Under the pieces are notes generated by a model. The model had not been told where the DNA came from, ran no database searches, and saw nothing but the letters and a program-made list of their open reading frames with translations. From the NCBI RefSeq assembly GCF_014695975.1, contig NZ_JACJPI010000074.1, positions 1-64,000 of the forward strand: a stretch of DNA of 64,000 nucleotides, read 5' to 3'. Positions 24,332 through 32,520 of this stretch are shown piece after piece; positions within the stretch are counted from its first letter, which is position 1; each line of letters opens with the position of its first letter. The position numbers and the translations under genes were made by a program. Source of the stretch: Leptolyngbya sp. FACHB-321. GTDB taxonomy: Bacteria; Cyanobacteriota; Cyanobacteriia; Leptolyngbyales; Leptolyngbyaceae.

Positions 24332-24563
24332 ATGAGCGAGTCGTGAATCTCTAGAACACTATCTCAATCTCCGCTATCCGATCACGGTGTATCCAGAGCC
24401 AGAAGGTGGTTACGTAGCGATGATCAAAGATCTGCCGGGATGCATCACGCAGGGCGAAACGCCAAATGAAATTATGGCGAATATTGAGGAAGCGCGACAA
24501 CTTTGGATTGAAACGGTATACGAGAACGGCGACGAGATTCCGCTACCGTCTGATGCTTTATAG
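24332..24563 (+). pseudogene. frameshifted HicB-family antitoxin-like gene
   Basis: From 24347 the frame reads ESLEHYLNLRYPITVYPEPE, GGYVAMIKDLPGCITQGETP and on to a TAG at 24561. This is a clear HicB-type domain of about 70 residues. The natural start, ATG 24332 (MSES), is in a different frame and hits TGA at 24344. Removing one base near 24344 would join the two parts. No other good start exists ahead of the domain. No hicA-like toxin gene is adjacent. A sequencing error is an alternative explanation. Confidence 0.7.
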
Positions 24564-24593
24564 CTGATGAGTGAGGTTTTCGTTTTTCGGACG

Positions 24594-24633
24594 ATCGTGC
24601 TCGCCCCAATGCTATCGTGCTCGCCCCAATGCT
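24594..24633. repeat. perfect 2 x 20-bp tandem duplication
   Basis: The 20-mer beginning ATCGTGCTCG and ending CCCCAATGCT occurs twice head to tail (24594-24613 and 24614-24633) in the spacer before the radical SAM gene. It looks like a recent slippage or duplication event. Confidence 0.85.
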
Positions 24634-24748
24634 TAAGATGTACGCAAGTTTTCTCAAAAGAATAAATAAGCGTTGATAATCGAGCTGTTCCTAGCAATAT
24701 TTTTTTGCTTGGCTGAACAATTATCGTAGCTGTAGGCTCGGATCTCGT

Positions 24749-26323
24749 ATGCGTGTTTTACTCCTCTATCCGCTGTTTCCAAAGTCGTTCTGGTCGTTTG
24801 ATAAAGCCCTCGAATTAGTCGGACGGAAGGTCTCGTTACCCCCTTTGAGCTTGACTACAGTGGCAGCAATTTTGCCACAGACCTGGGAATTTCGGTTAGT
24901 CGATCGCAACGTGCGGTACGAGAGTAGTGCCGACTGGTACTGGGCAGACCTGGTGATCATCTCTGGGATGATTGTGCAAAAGCCCGATATGCTCTATCTT
25001 ATCGAGTCGGCAAAGCGGCAGGGTAAGCTAGTAGCCGTAGGTGGTCCCTATGTTACCTCTGTGCCAGAAGCGGCGCAGGCAGCAGGAGCAGATTTTTTGG
25101 TGCTGGATGAGGGCGAAATCACCTTACCCATGCTGGTTAGCGCCCTAGAACGTGGTGAGACCTCAGGAGTCTTTCGAGCAGGTGACGAGAAACCTGCCGT
25201 AACGGATACGCCCGTGCCCCGGTTTGATTTGCTAGATTTAAATGCCTACGGCGATATGTCAGTGCAGTTCTCGCGGGGTTGCCCCTTTCAGTGCGAGTTT
25301 TGCGACATCATTGTGCTGTACGGACGTAAGCCACGTACAAAAACACCCGCTCAATTGCTGGCAGAGTTACAGGCGCTGTATGACCTGGGCTGGCGACGAT
25401 CGATCTTCGTGGTCGATGACAACTTCATTGGCAATAAGCGCAACGTCAAGCTGATGCTGAAGGAGCTTGCTCCCTGGATGAAAGCGCACGGCTATCCCTT
25501 TACTCTGTCCACTGAAGCCTCAGTGGATCTGGCACAAGACCAGGAATTGCTCGACTTGATGATTGCCGCAAACTTTACGGCTGTCTTTTTGGGCATTGAA
25601 ACGCCAGACACCGATAGCCTTTCAATGACGCAAAAGTTTCAGAACACCCGTAATTCTCTGGTAGAAGCGGTCAATACCATCAACCGTACCGGTCTGCGGG
25701 TGATGGCTGGGTTCATCATCGGTTTTGATGGCGAGAAAGCAGGCGCAGGCGATCGCATTATTGATTTTGTGGAAGCAACTGCCATTCCTCAGGCGCTTTT
25801 TAGTATGCTGCAAGCGCTGCCCAACACAGCTCTGTGGCATCGGCTCGAAAAAGAAGGACGGTTGCGGGCAGACGATGGCGAAGCCAACATTCACCAAACC
25901 ACGCTCACTAATTTTGTGCCAACTCGTCCACTTGAGGAAATTGCGCGGGAATACGTCCGTTGCTTCTGGGAACTGTATGAACCCGATCGCTATCTAGCGC
26001 GAGTCTACCGTCACTTTTTGTCAATGCAGCCCAGTCCCAACAAAGCAAAATTCAAGCGACCAGGGCTGGTAGACATCCGGGCAATGCTCACCATTTGCTG
26101 GCGGCAGGGCGTACAACGCAGCACCCGCGTCCAGTTTTGGCGGCAGCTTTTTTCGATCCTGCAACGCAATCCTGGTGTGTTCAAGCATTACTTGACCAAC
26201 TGTGCGCTGTTGGAGCACTTTATTGATTATCGCGAGATTGTACGCGCAGAAATCAATGCCAAGTTGGCAGAATATACCCCGGAAGAGGCAACGGCGAAAG
26301 TGGAAGCGATCGCGGTCAACTAA
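24749..26323 (+). CDS. B12-binding domain radical SAM protein (HpnP-like layout)
   Basis: A 524-residue enzyme in three parts. An N-terminal cobalamin-binding fold (about 1-135, including VLLLYPLFPKSFWSFDKAL) comes first. The radical SAM core has CPFQCEFC ligating the 4Fe-4S cluster in FSRGCPFQCEFCDI, and ends around FIIGFDGE. A C-terminal DUF4070-type region follows. The layout and N-terminus are like hopanoid C-2 methylase HpnP and related methylases, but cyanobacteria often carry several paralogues. The substrate is therefore open. It is a single gene. The adjacent convergent isochorismatase-type gene is not obviously linked. Confidence 0.85.
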   Translation: MRVLLLYPLFPKSFWSFDKALELVGRKVSLPPLSLTTVAAILPQTWEFRLVDRNVRYESSADWYWADLVIISGMIVQKPDMLYLIESAKRQGKLVAVGGPYVTSVPEAAQAAGADFLVLDEGEITLPMLVSALERGETSGVFRAGDEKPAVTDTPVPRFDLLDLNAYGDMSVQFSRGCPFQCEFCDIIVLYGRKPRTKTPAQLLAELQALYDLGWRRSIFVVDDNFIGNKRNVKLMLKELAPWMKAHGYPFTLSTEASVDLAQDQELLDLMIAANFTAVFLGIETPDTDSLSMTQKFQNTRNSLVEAVNTINRTGLRVMAGFIIGFDGEKAGAGDRIIDFVEATAIPQALFSMLQALPNTALWHRLEKEGRLRADDGEANIHQTTLTNFVPTRPLEEIAREYVRCFWELYEPDRYLARVYRHFLSMQPSPNKAKFKRPGLVDIRAMLTICWRQGVQRSTRVQFWRQLFSILQRNPGVFKHYLTNCALLEHFIDYREIVRAEINAKLAEYTPEEATAKVEAIAVN

Positions 26324-26355
26324 ACGCCTTTGTAGGGACGTTACCTCTAACGTTT

Positions 26356-27051
26356 CTACAAAGAACGTCTCTCTTTCAAAGCTAGAAGCGTGTCAGATGT
26401 AGCGACCCAGCCGATCGCGCCATTTTCGCCCAGAATGACCGCGATCGCGGCTTGATGTTCGGTATCACTAAACGCAGCACAGCAGTCTTCTAGCAACAGG
26501 CAGTAGAAGCCAAGATCGCTGGCGTGGCGGTAGGTGCCCAACACACAGCATTCAGTCGTTACGCCTGTCAACAGGAGATGGGTGATGCCGCGATCGCGCA
26601 ACTGTGCTTCCAGATCAGTGGCAACAAAGGCAGATTGAGCGGGTTTGTCGATCGTACGTTCTGTCGGTAAGGGGTGGAACGCATCCAGCAGAGCCGTTCC
26701 TGCTTCGCCCTGCACAAGAAATCTTCCCATGTTTCCCAGTGTGCCGACTGGATACCCAGCATTGGTATACCGGAGCTGTTTGCTGGGGGAGACATCGGAC
26801 AGATCGGCTCGATGGCTTTCGCGGGTATAGACAACCAGAATGTCGTGGTGGCGACACCACTCAACCACTGTTTGAATGCGAGGCACGATCGCAGTAACAG
26901 CCGACAAATCAACACCCAAATTATGACCACAGAACCCGTCTGGATGGCAGAAATCGTGCTGCATATCAATGACTAGCAGTGCGGTTGTGCCCAGGGCGAT
27001 CGGAAAAGGGTGTGGTGTCGCCGCCACAGAGAGAGAAGCATGACCAATCAT
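26356..27051 (-). CDS. cysteine hydrolase of the isochorismatase superfamily (probable amidohydrolase)
   Basis: A 231-residue hydrolase with the family triad: Asp in LLVIDMQHDF (about residue 29), Lys in ERTIDKPAQSAF and Cys in TGVTTECCVLGTYRHASDLG. The TTE-C-CV motif resembles biuret hydrolase, ureidoacrylate amidohydrolase and N-carbamoylsarcosine amidase more than isochorismatase proper. It is followed upstream on the same strand (17-bp gap) by a substrate-binding protein and then a creatininase. This points to breakdown of a ureido or creatinine-related nitrogen compound. The exact substrate is unproven. Confidence 0.85.
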   Translation of the reverse strand: MIGHASLSVAATPHPFPIALGTTALLVIDMQHDFCHPDGFCGHNLGVDLSAVTAIVPRIQTVVEWCRHHDILVVYTRESHRADLSDVSPSKQLRYTNAGYPVGTLGNMGRFLVQGEAGTALLDAFHPLPTERTIDKPAQSAFVATDLEAQLRDRGITHLLLTGVTTECCVLGTYRHASDLGFYCLLLEDCCAAFSDTEHQAAIAVILGENGAIGWVATSDTLLALKERRSL

Positions 27052-27067
27052 TCGCGCTGTACCGTTG

Positions 27068-28132
27068 TTATTTCATCGCTGTAACGTATTGCGGTTCCAG
27101 CACTTTTGCAAGATCCGGTACGGTTTGAATTTGTCCCTGGTCTTTCAAAAAGGCTGCCAATTGGGTCATCGGCTTCAGCAGGTATTGGTTGCTTTTGGGA
27201 TCACCTAACATCGCTATGTTCGTTGCTCTATCAGGTATCTGAATGCCTTTAAGCTGTTGATCGAGTTCTTCTGGTTTAATCTTCAGCCTGGCTGCACCAA
27301 TTTTCAAACCTTCTTCACGATTGCTCTTCAAGAACTCAACGCCCTTGAGGTTGCCTTCCACAAACGCCGCAACAGTCTTAGGATTTGCCTGCGCGAATGC
27401 TGAGCTGAAGATGTAGAGGTCAGCGATCGCCGTGGGCATTTGCTTCGAGCTATAGATAACTCGTCCGTCTTTCTGCGCAGCGATCGCCTGATCACTAAAC
27501 GGTGAATACGAATAAGCTATTTCCACTTTGCCCGCCTGGAATGCTGCTGCTGCCGCATCAGGTGGCGTGTTTATAAGCGTCACATCTTTGCCCGTTAAGC
27601 CAGCTTCAGCAAGAATTTGCAGCAAGAAGAAGTGACCAATGCCACCCAGCTCAACGGCGATCTTTTTGCCTTTAAAGTCTTTGATACTTTGGATGCTGTT
27701 ACGCGCCAGCACAACATCGGCACCGAGCGACGTATCTTCCACCGTTACCACTTTGAAGTCTACGCCTTTAGATGCCAGCGTGACAGCTTCAGACGTTACA
27801 GGTGCCAGCGCATTAATTTGACCTGAGATAAAGGCTGGAAATCCCTGTGCCACAGTATCAAAGACTTTAATGGTGAGATCCAGCCCTAAGTCCTTAAAAA
27901 AGCCTTTTTCTTGAGCAATATGCAGCGGTGTGTTGCCAATCCAGGTAGTGATACCGATCGAGGCTAGTGCCACTCCACCGGCTGTCGTCGGTGCGGAAGA
28001 CTGCGCGGTTGGTGCTTCGGGCGGTTTGGCACAGGCATGGAGACCTGCTCCTGCGATCGCCCCTGTCATCATCCACAAAGCTTGGCGACGTGTCCAACGG
28101 GGCGACTTAGAGAAATTCATCAATCCTGCCAT
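27068..28132 (-). CDS. ABC transporter substrate-binding protein, SsuA/TauA/THI5-like, Tat-type lipoprotein
   Basis: A 354-residue periplasmic binding protein. The N-terminus has a twin arginine (WTRRQALWMMTGAIAGAGLHAC) ending in a Cys that could be lipidated. The mature part has WIGNTPLHIAQEKGFFKDLGLDLTI, the standard opening of sulfonate/taurine/nitrate-type binding proteins. No permease or ATPase gene lies next to it, so it must use a transporter encoded elsewhere or be an orphan. It is sandwiched between an amidohydrolase and a creatininase, suggesting a nitrogenous ligand. ATG 28120 is an alternative start. Confidence 0.87.
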   Translation of the reverse strand: MAGLMNFSKSPRWTRRQALWMMTGAIAGAGLHACAKPPEAPTAQSSAPTTAGGVALASIGITTWIGNTPLHIAQEKGFFKDLGLDLTIKVFDTVAQGFPAFISGQINALAPVTSEAVTLASKGVDFKVVTVEDTSLGADVVLARNSIQSIKDFKGKKIAVELGGIGHFFLLQILAEAGLTGKDVTLINTPPDAAAAAFQAGKVEIAYSYSPFSDQAIAAQKDGRVIYSSKQMPTAIADLYIFSSAFAQANPKTVAAFVEGNLKGVEFLKSNREEGLKIGAARLKIKPEELDQQLKGIQIPDRATNIAMLGDPKSNQYLLKPMTQLAAFLKDQGQIQTVPDLAKVLEPQYVTAMK

Positions 28133-28214
28133 CCTTGTAAGCTAACGAAGAATTGTGACATTTGTATAAAGCCCAGAATGCAGCAAGTAATACAGCAAGC
28201 GGAACGCGATTGTG

Positions 28215-28320
28215 AGGGCGAAGTGAGGGATTAGGGATGAAGGATAAAGGCTAAAAGTTTTGAGCGATGCCCCTGTTTCCCCTGCCTCCTTTGCCTTCCC
28301 TATTCCTACCTGTCTGTGCC
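28215..28320. repeat. purine/pyrimidine heptamer repeat
   Basis: AGGGATT/AGGATAA-type words followed by CCCCTGCC/TTTGCCTTCC words fill the spacer between creatininase and the binding-protein gene. It probably breaks or regulates co-transcription. Confidence 0.55.
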
Positions 28321-28357
28321 TGACTCTGGCTTCTTACATTCGTATACCATACGCCGT

Positions 28358-29137
28358 TCATTCTGCCTCACTGTGGCTAAATTCACGCACGATCGCTGCT
28401 GCAATGCTATCTGTAAGCTGCTCTGCCATCCCTTGCCCCTTCTCAGCGCTGGCTCCCTTAGCCGATGAAAGCACCCCGGACGGTGGCACCCATTCGGTAC
28501 GAGTGGGGTACATGTCGTAAGGTGGAAAGTCTGCGGGGCGATCGTCTGGGATTTGCTCCAGCCTGACTAGCTCGGGATAGAAATGCAGCATCAGTGACGT
28601 TTCAATGACGGCAGCATGTTCAAGCGCAAACCCTGGAAAGCCGTCAGGGAAAACGTGGCTTAACGTCTCTTCGGTGCAAAAATCCCAATACTCCAGTCGC
28701 ATGATACGGAGTGGATGGGAAGTACCAAGCTCACGTAGGGCAAGGTCAATGCCTTCGGTGAGAAACCACTGATTTTCGTAGTGTCCATCAACGACGACAA
28801 GGTTTTTGACCCCGTGGCGAGCAAATTCACGAATGACATCCCGTGTCATCTGACTCAAACTTTGTCCATCCAGGCTAGTTGTCCCAGGAAAATGCTGTCC
28901 ACCGCCCGATTTTGGCTGCGACTTATAACCATAGCTAAGGGTTGGCGCGACCAAGCCCCCTACCTTAGTGGCAACAGCCTGGGCGATCGCCGCACTCAAT
29001 AGCGCATCTGTGCCCAAGGGCAAATGCGGACCGTGCTGCTCTAGTGCGCCACAGGGAAGCAATAGCACCAAGCCGTCATCCTGCAAGCGTTCTTGATAGG
29101 CAACCCAACTTAACGAACTCATCAAGACTGGATTCAT
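28358..29137 (-). CDS. creatininase family protein (creatinine amidohydrolase)
   Basis: A 259-residue metalloamidohydrolase strongly like Pseudomonas creatininase, which interconverts creatinine and creatine. Metal ligands are in place: Glu33 and His35 (GALEQHGPHLPLGTD), Asp44, His119 and Glu121 (VDGHYENQWFLTEGIDLALREL). Further shared features are LEYWDF (Trp151), DGFPGFALEHAAVIETSLMLHFYPELV (Glu173-His174) and SSAKGASAEKG near the end. This similarity is closer than to the mycofactocin or riboflavin branches of the family. Its operon partners are a binding protein and a cysteine amidohydrolase. Confidence 0.87.
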   Translation of the reverse strand: MNPVLMSSLSWVAYQERLQDDGLVLLLPCGALEQHGPHLPLGTDALLSAAIAQAVATKVGGLVAPTLSYGYKSQPKSGGGQHFPGTTSLDGQSLSQMTRDVIREFARHGVKNLVVVDGHYENQWFLTEGIDLALRELGTSHPLRIMRLEYWDFCTEETLSHVFPDGFPGFALEHAAVIETSLMLHFYPELVRLEQIPDDRPADFPPYDMYPTRTEWVPPSGVLSSAKGASAEKGQGMAEQLTDSIAAAIVREFSHSEAE

Positions 29138-29671
29138 GCTTACTGCTCCTCTTTTCAGCGATTAGCGATTAGTCATTAGCGCTGGCTCGGCTCCTGCTGG
29201 TTCGTTGCCTATTTGTAGCTCATGCTTGCATGAGGGCGTGTCTGCGTGTCCAATGAGGTGTTTTAGAGAAATGCATCAGTGTCATCCCTACAAACGAACG
29301 TGAACGGTTGTCACCGCTGAGGGTAAAACGCACTATACACACTGATGCCGCTAAGATTATGTGTCCGATGATGTGTTTCAGGCATTAGGTTTCGAGGCGA
29401 TCGATCTTATACCAGCGCAAAAAAGACTGGCTACAGATTTTCCTGATTGATCCCCCAGCCTCTCTTAATGAAGTGGAAGCTTTAGACAGAGGGATCCTGC
29501 CTGATAGATGTAAAAAGGAAACTAGCCTCATGTGTTTCCGAGTGTCGCTGGGCAGGAGACGATCGCCTGCTGGCGATAGGGATTGGATGGCACAAAGGCT
29601 TAGCAAGAACACAGGTTTGGACAGCATTCGATTCAGGCAACAGACGGTGCTACAGCTTAACGGAGTGCTCA
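29138..29671. other. gene-less divergent spacer
   Basis: It begins with AGCGATT heptamers (29157-29177). Around 29420-29470 it has a decayed cyanobacterial spacer element (a GATTGATCCCCC-type stretch). It must hold promoters for creatininase (minus) and SDR (plus). None could be placed. Confidence 0.4.
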
Positions 29672-30436
29672 ATGGGACGATTAGATGGCAAGGTGGCATT
29701 GATTACAGGTATTGCATCGGGTATTGGGCGGGCAGCAGCAATGTTGTTTACCGCAGAAGGTGCCCAAGTCTTTGGGGTTGATCGCGATCAGCCGACAGGA
29801 CAAGCGCTCGCAGCGGCATTGCAAGCAGACGGGCGATCGTTCCACTTTTTCGCTGCCGATTTAGCTAACGAATCCGCGTGTGTGCAAGTGGTGGAGCAGT
29901 GCTGTGCAGTCTATGGACGCATTGATATCCTTTACAACAATGCGGGCATTGCGCTGATCGAGCCATTTGGCAGCACGGATGCAGCGATGCTAGAGCGAGT
30001 CATGGCAGTGAACTTTAAATCGGTCTTCTACCTGTGCCAGCAGGCGATCCCTCAAATGCAGCAGCAGGGCAGCGGTGTGGTGATCAATACGGCATCGGAA
30101 CTGGCGATCGTGGCGCAACCCCTCTATACCGCCTACTGTGCTAGCAAAGGAGCCGTGCTGTCGCTAACCCGTGCGCTGGCGCTGGAATATGCCAAAGACA
30201 ATATCCGCATTAATGCACTGTGTCCAGGACCGATCGCCACACCTATGCTGCAAAGTGAGTTTGACCAGGCAGATGATCCCGCGCAGGCAAAGGCAGAAGG
30301 CATTGCCACCATGCCGATCGGACGCTTGGGCGATCCGGTTGAGATTGCTCAAGTGGCGCTCTTTCTTGCCAGTGATGCGCCCGCTTTAATGCATGGTGCT
30401 GCACTGGTAGTCGATGGCGGTAAGACAATTTTTTGA
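29672..30436 (+). CDS. SDR family oxidoreductase
   Basis: A 254-residue classical short-chain dehydrogenase. It has the nucleotide motif TGIASGIG (TGxxxGxG), DILYNNAGIALIEPFG (NNAG), catalytic Ser in INTASELAI, YxxxK as YTAYCASKGAVLS and LCPGPIATPM. The C-terminus HGAALVVDGGKTIF is typical. Asp37 in GVDRD suggests NAD preference. The substrate is unknown. It is divergent from the creatininase cluster and need not belong to it. Confidence 0.9.
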   Translation: MGRLDGKVALITGIASGIGRAAAMLFTAEGAQVFGVDRDQPTGQALAAALQADGRSFHFFAADLANESACVQVVEQCCAVYGRIDILYNNAGIALIEPFGSTDAAMLERVMAVNFKSVFYLCQQAIPQMQQQGSGVVINTASELAIVAQPLYTAYCASKGAVLSLTRALALEYAKDNIRINALCPGPIATPMLQSEFDQADDPAQAKAEGIATMPIGRLGDPVEIAQVALFLASDAPALMHGAALVVDGGKTIF

Positions 30437-30597
30437 GGGTGAGCGATCGTCAAGGGGGCGATCGCTCCGGTGAGGCTTGATGCTAGATTGTGACTTTGGC
30501 ACTGGCGTTTCCTGGAAACAATGAATTATTGAGTGAGATCACAGTAGTGCTGATGTCCTCACAACCATTGCTCTAACCGTTTTTTGGCTTGAAACGA

Positions 30598-30954
30598 ATG
30601 CTGCACTTTATTTTGACCTGGTTGGCAACAGCCCTATCGCTAGTGATCACTGACCACTTTGTAGAAGGCTTACAGATTGATACCTTCACCGACGCACTGA
30701 TTGGGGCAGTCATTTTGGGTTTGGTCAATGCGATCGTCCGACCCATTCTGACGCTGCTCACGCTGCCGTTGACGATCATGACGCTGGGCTTGTTTTTGTT
30801 TGTGGTGAATGCCTTCACTTTCTGGCTTGTGGCAACGATCACTCCAGGCTTTCACATTGCGGGGCTATTCACTGCGCTAATTGGGGTGATCGTCCTCACG
30901 ATCGTCTCTACGGTTGTGTCCTGGCTGGTGAGAATTATTGACCCAAGCGCGTGA
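30598..30954 (+). CDS. phage holin family / DUF360-type membrane protein
   Basis: A 118-residue protein with four hydrophobic helices and almost no loops. ITDHFVEGLQIDTFTDALIGAVILGLVNAIVRPIL followed by TLPLTIMTLGLFLFVVNAFTFWLVA matches the four-helix membrane family often labelled phage holin family IV or Mycobacterial membrane-like. There is no phage context here, so a lytic role is unlikely. ATG 30598 is used; TTG 30589 would add three residues. Confidence 0.82.
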   Translation: MLHFILTWLATALSLVITDHFVEGLQIDTFTDALIGAVILGLVNAIVRPILTLLTLPLTIMTLGLFLFVVNAFTFWLVATITPGFHIAGLFTALIGVIVLTIVSTVVSWLVRIIDPSA

Positions 30955-31016
30955 AGGTTCCTGAAGCCGTTTAGTTTCTTAGCAGCGATGGGTGGCTCAA
31001 GAGCGATCGCCTCTGC

Positions 31017-31922
31017 CTAGTTTGGTATTGTCTCGTTCAAGCTAAGAAGTCCTCGATCGCCGTCCAACTGCACACTGATGCCCACAGGCAGCGCAGCGTT
31101 AACGCCATCATGACCAAAGGGCAAGTTTGATACAACGGGAATGCCAAGGTCACCCAGGCGATCGCGCAGCACCTCCTCTACCGTAAAACTGGGAATATTG
31201 GCAGGCGGATTGCACTGGCTAAAGCGACCGATCGCGATGCCTTTTACCTGCTGCAATGCACCGCAGAGCCGCCACTGGGTCAACATGCGATCGATGCGAT
31301 AGGGCGCTTCCCCCACATCTTCTAGCGCCAGAATCGTGTCGGCAAAATCGGGCTGTGCAGGCGTTCCCAGCAGATTCGTTGCGACTGTAAGGTTGACGGT
31401 TAGCAAAAGTCCAGTAGCCTGTCCGCCGCTCCAACCTGTACCTTGCAAGGGTGCCAGCGATCGCCCCTCCACCCAATCAAACAATCGTTGTACCGACCAA
31501 TCCGGTTCTGCTGCCAGCGTTGTCAAGAGCGGTGCATGAACGCCCGAAATGCCTTGCTGACTGAGGCTCATCAACAAACTGGTGATGTCCGAAAAGCCGA
31601 TCAGCCATTTTGGTTCATGTTTTGCCCAAGACCAATCTTCCAGTAACCGCGCCCCGCCATAGCCACCTCTGGCACAAAGTATCCCGCGACAGTCTGGATC
31701 GTTAAGCGCGGTCAACAACTGTTTGCGTCGATCGCCATCTTTACCTGCCAGATAGCCCCAGCGATCGTCATAGCCAGGAGTGAGTTCAACACGGTAACCG
31801 TGCGATCGCCAGATCTCGACTCCACGCTGAAAGGCTTCAAACTCTCGCAACGTCCCGCTAGGTGCAATCACTTGCAGTAAGTCACCCGGTTGTAATGGCA
31901 GTGGCGGTTGGCAGGGACGCAT
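31017..31922 (-). CDS. ldcA: muramoyltetrapeptide (LD-) carboxypeptidase, S66 family
   Basis: A 301-residue serine peptidase that trims the terminal D-Ala of murein tetrapeptides during recycling. The family motifs are LQVIAPSGTLR near the N-terminus and CARGGYGGARLL. The nucleophile Ser is in WLIGFSDITSLL, the Glu in LALEDVGEAPYRIDRML and the His in LPFGHDGVNAALPVG. Length is normal. It stands alone on the minus strand, convergent with the small membrane gene. Confidence 0.9.
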   Translation of the reverse strand: MRPCQPPLPLQPGDLLQVIAPSGTLREFEAFQRGVEIWRSHGYRVELTPGYDDRWGYLAGKDGDRRKQLLTALNDPDCRGILCARGGYGGARLLEDWSWAKHEPKWLIGFSDITSLLMSLSQQGISGVHAPLLTTLAAEPDWSVQRLFDWVEGRSLAPLQGTGWSGGQATGLLLTVNLTVATNLLGTPAQPDFADTILALEDVGEAPYRIDRMLTQWRLCGALQQVKGIAIGRFSQCNPPANIPSFTVEEVLRDRLGDLGIPVVSNLPFGHDGVNAALPVGISVQLDGDRGLLSLNETIPN

Positions 31923-31991
31923 AGGTTATGGCATTGCAGTCTAGACAAAAGGTTGAAACAGCGATCGGATACTCCATTTGTTCAAGCTTGT

Positions 31992-32465
31992 TCAAGTATG
32001 GAGCCAATACGCAATGAACTGACTAATAGCTGCGGTGTTGGCTTCTAACTGAATCTGAAGGTGCTGTTGAACTACGTGGGAAAGTTGACGAAGTTTGCTC
32101 CATTCAGGAGATTGAAGATTATCTACATGAACAACCTCTTCAGAATGCTTATCAACAATTATATGGACTGTGTTTAAGAGTTCTTCTATGAGGCTGTTCA
32201 CAATCTCGGCATCCTGGCTTCTTGATTCATCTGTCATGACCATAAGCCAATTGAGAAGACCATTCAGACAGTCTTCGTAAGCAGCTAGCAACACTTCAAG
32301 CGGGTTGCCTGTCAACAAATCACCTTGTGAGAAATCATATTTTTGTTTCTTCTCCAACGTCGGTAATACGTCGATTTGTTGGCTCACAGGCAAAGCAAAA
32401 AACATGATGGCAGGTGATACTAAATCTAAGCGTTCTTTCACTTCTTTGCTCAAATTGAGCGTCAT
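31992..32465 (-). CDS. hypothetical protein
   Basis: A 157-residue, acidic, helix-rich soluble protein with no motif I recognise. The ATG at 32465 has an AAGG about eight bases upstream. Codon use is a little more AT-rich than in the flanking ccs1 gene. It lies 55 bp downstream of ccs1 on the same strand. No function can be proposed. Confidence 0.6.
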   Translation of the reverse strand: MTLNLSKEVKERLDLVSPAIMFFALPVSQQIDVLPTLEKKQKYDFSQGDLLTGNPLEVLLAAYEDCLNGLLNWLMVMTDESRSQDAEIVNSLIEELLNTVHIIVDKHSEEVVHVDNLQSPEWSKLRQLSHVVQQHLQIQLEANTAAISQFIAYWLHT

Positions 32466-32520
32466 AAAAACCTTGTTGACCCAACGCGCTTATTTTCAGT
32501 TTGCTTGTTCAGCGATCACC

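Noticed and set aside
24410-24697. Minus-strand 95-residue frame
   Set aside because: It is antisense to the HicB-like sequence and includes the tandem duplication; no homology is evident.
30598-30954. Prophage lysis gene (holin)
   Set aside because: There are no phage genes around it; the four-helix family is common in non-phage contexts.
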